Source: Heligmosomoides polygyrus polygyrus (lineage: Eukaryota; Nematoda; Chromadorea; Rhabditida; Heligmosomidae). Taken from it: 64,000 nucleotides of DNA. The DNA lies in the NCBI GenBank assembly GCA_947396885.1, contig OX377201.1:28807923-28871922 (forward strand). The letters run 5' to 3'. The position numbers and the translations under genes are program-made. This document shows positions 63,290 to 64,000 of the stretch, one piece after another (within the stretch, counting starts at the first letter, position 1; each line of letters begins with the position of its first letter). The notes beneath the pieces are model-generated. The model was not told the origin of the DNA. It did no database searches and saw only the letters and a list, made by a program, of their open reading frames with translations.

Positions 63290-63535
63290 TGCTGATATCA
63301 GCGGCCAGCTCATCCCGGATACGGGTGGGTGCTGATCGGTCCCACGAGGTGTGGATGTTGCGTTCGATCAAACGGCGCCGGTTGCGTAAAGGCGTACAGC
63401 ATTCCCGCCCGGTCAGAGGGAGGTGCGGGTTCGAGTCCCGCCTGGCGCTAGAAGTTTTGATCGCAACAAAACATCGTTGTGACAGCTTACAACCTCGATA
63501 CTAACAACATGAGGCTTAAAGAAACTGATTTGAAC
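63290..63535 (+). repeat. tRNA-like repeat family 2, best-preserved copy
   Basis: The core 63374-63449 starts GGCGCCGG, has a strong T arm (GCGGGTTCGAGTCCCGC) and closes with GGCGCTAG. It is flanked by GTTGCGTTCGATCAAAC and GTTTTGATCGCAACAAAAC as inverted repeats. The phrase GGCTTAAAGAAACTGATTTG occurs on both outer sides (near 63231 and 63513), so the unit may be bounded by direct repeats. Confidence 0.75.
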
Positions 63536-64000
63536 TCACAGAACATAAAATATGAAACTGCTTACCCGATGCCCTCCTGAAAAAAGCGGGCGCCTCGCCG
63601 GAATATTGAAAAAAGTTGTTATAATGGCATGAGAAGACAGGAGCAGGCCAGGTGCCCCCCCCCCCGCCTTGGGATTGCACCAATACCCACAATGAAGCAT
63701 TAATACCTACCCCTTGTCTTGTCTCCACCTCATATACCCCGCATACCTGCGGGTTTCACTGTTGACGAATTCGGCCTCTGAAAGACTTTCCGCCCGACAA
63801 GCTAGCACAATCGTTACCCCTCAGGCGAATCGAGCGGGGGGGGACCCCCATGAAAGCGTGTTAGTTGCCTAGGAACAACACCGACGAAGGAGCTTTCAAA
63901 GTGCAAGTGCGGTTCGGCGGAGCAATTTCCGGAAACGGTAGCGCATGCTGCTCAACTGCCGCGATATTGCGTACGCTTTTAGGACAACGCTGTTTCGCGC
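63536..64000. other. spacer to the window edge
   Basis: C run at 63655-63665 and G run at 63836-63843; a MITE-like end (TTGACGAATTCGGCC near 63763). No gene recognised. Confidence 0.35.

Overview
This is nuclear DNA from a nematode, most likely a clade V strongylid of the hookworm type. The support is one well-preserved animal gene with nematode-style splice sites (T-rich ...TTTTCAG acceptors, a likely spliced-leader acceptor one base before the start codon) in a background of Ty3/gypsy, CR1-like, RTE-like, mariner and Tc1-like elements, tRNA-derived SINEs and many short inverted-repeat elements. Species is inferred, not proven.

Layout: (1) 1-2886, the 5' part of a degenerate gypsy element on the minus strand, running off the left edge. 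(2) 4512-17120, the host gene for the V-ATPase accessory subunit Ac45/ATP6AP1 (C. elegans vha-19 type), about 13 small exons with introns swollen by SINEs, tRNA-like repeats and palindromic elements. (3) 17.7-18.34 kb, a broken or partial downstream coding region, spaced about 200 bp after the vha-19 poly(A) signal, as in a nematode operon. (4) 20104-33420, a four-deep nest: a mariner split by a gypsy retrotransposon, whose 3' LTR is split by a CR1-like LINE, which is split by a SINE. The three inner insertions carry target-site duplications of 4, 7 and 12 bp, so the order is directly readable; the outer mariner keeps a TA only at its left end. (5) 33.4-44.2 kb, a Tc1-like remnant, an RTE-like LINE with a 22-bp duplication, a second internally deleted RTE copy and a second decayed CR1-like LINE holding a small Tc1-like element. 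(6) 44.4-50.5 kb, three copies of an array-bearing repeat with 42-bp and 51-bp minisatellites that share a core motif and lie in opposite orientations. (7) 50.5-64 kb, SINE copies, foldback/MITE-type elements, another LINE fragment and tRNA-like repeats.

Only vha-19 is a confidently intact host gene. The rest is mostly a record of successive insertions. The least ordinary items are the long extra domain fused to the gypsy integrase, a tRNA-like repeat whose acceptor stem is lengthened by flanking inverted repeats, tRNA-like segments inside terminal-inverted-repeat elements, and the inverted minisatellite pair. Boundaries and exon models come from reading the sequence by eye; no database search was run.
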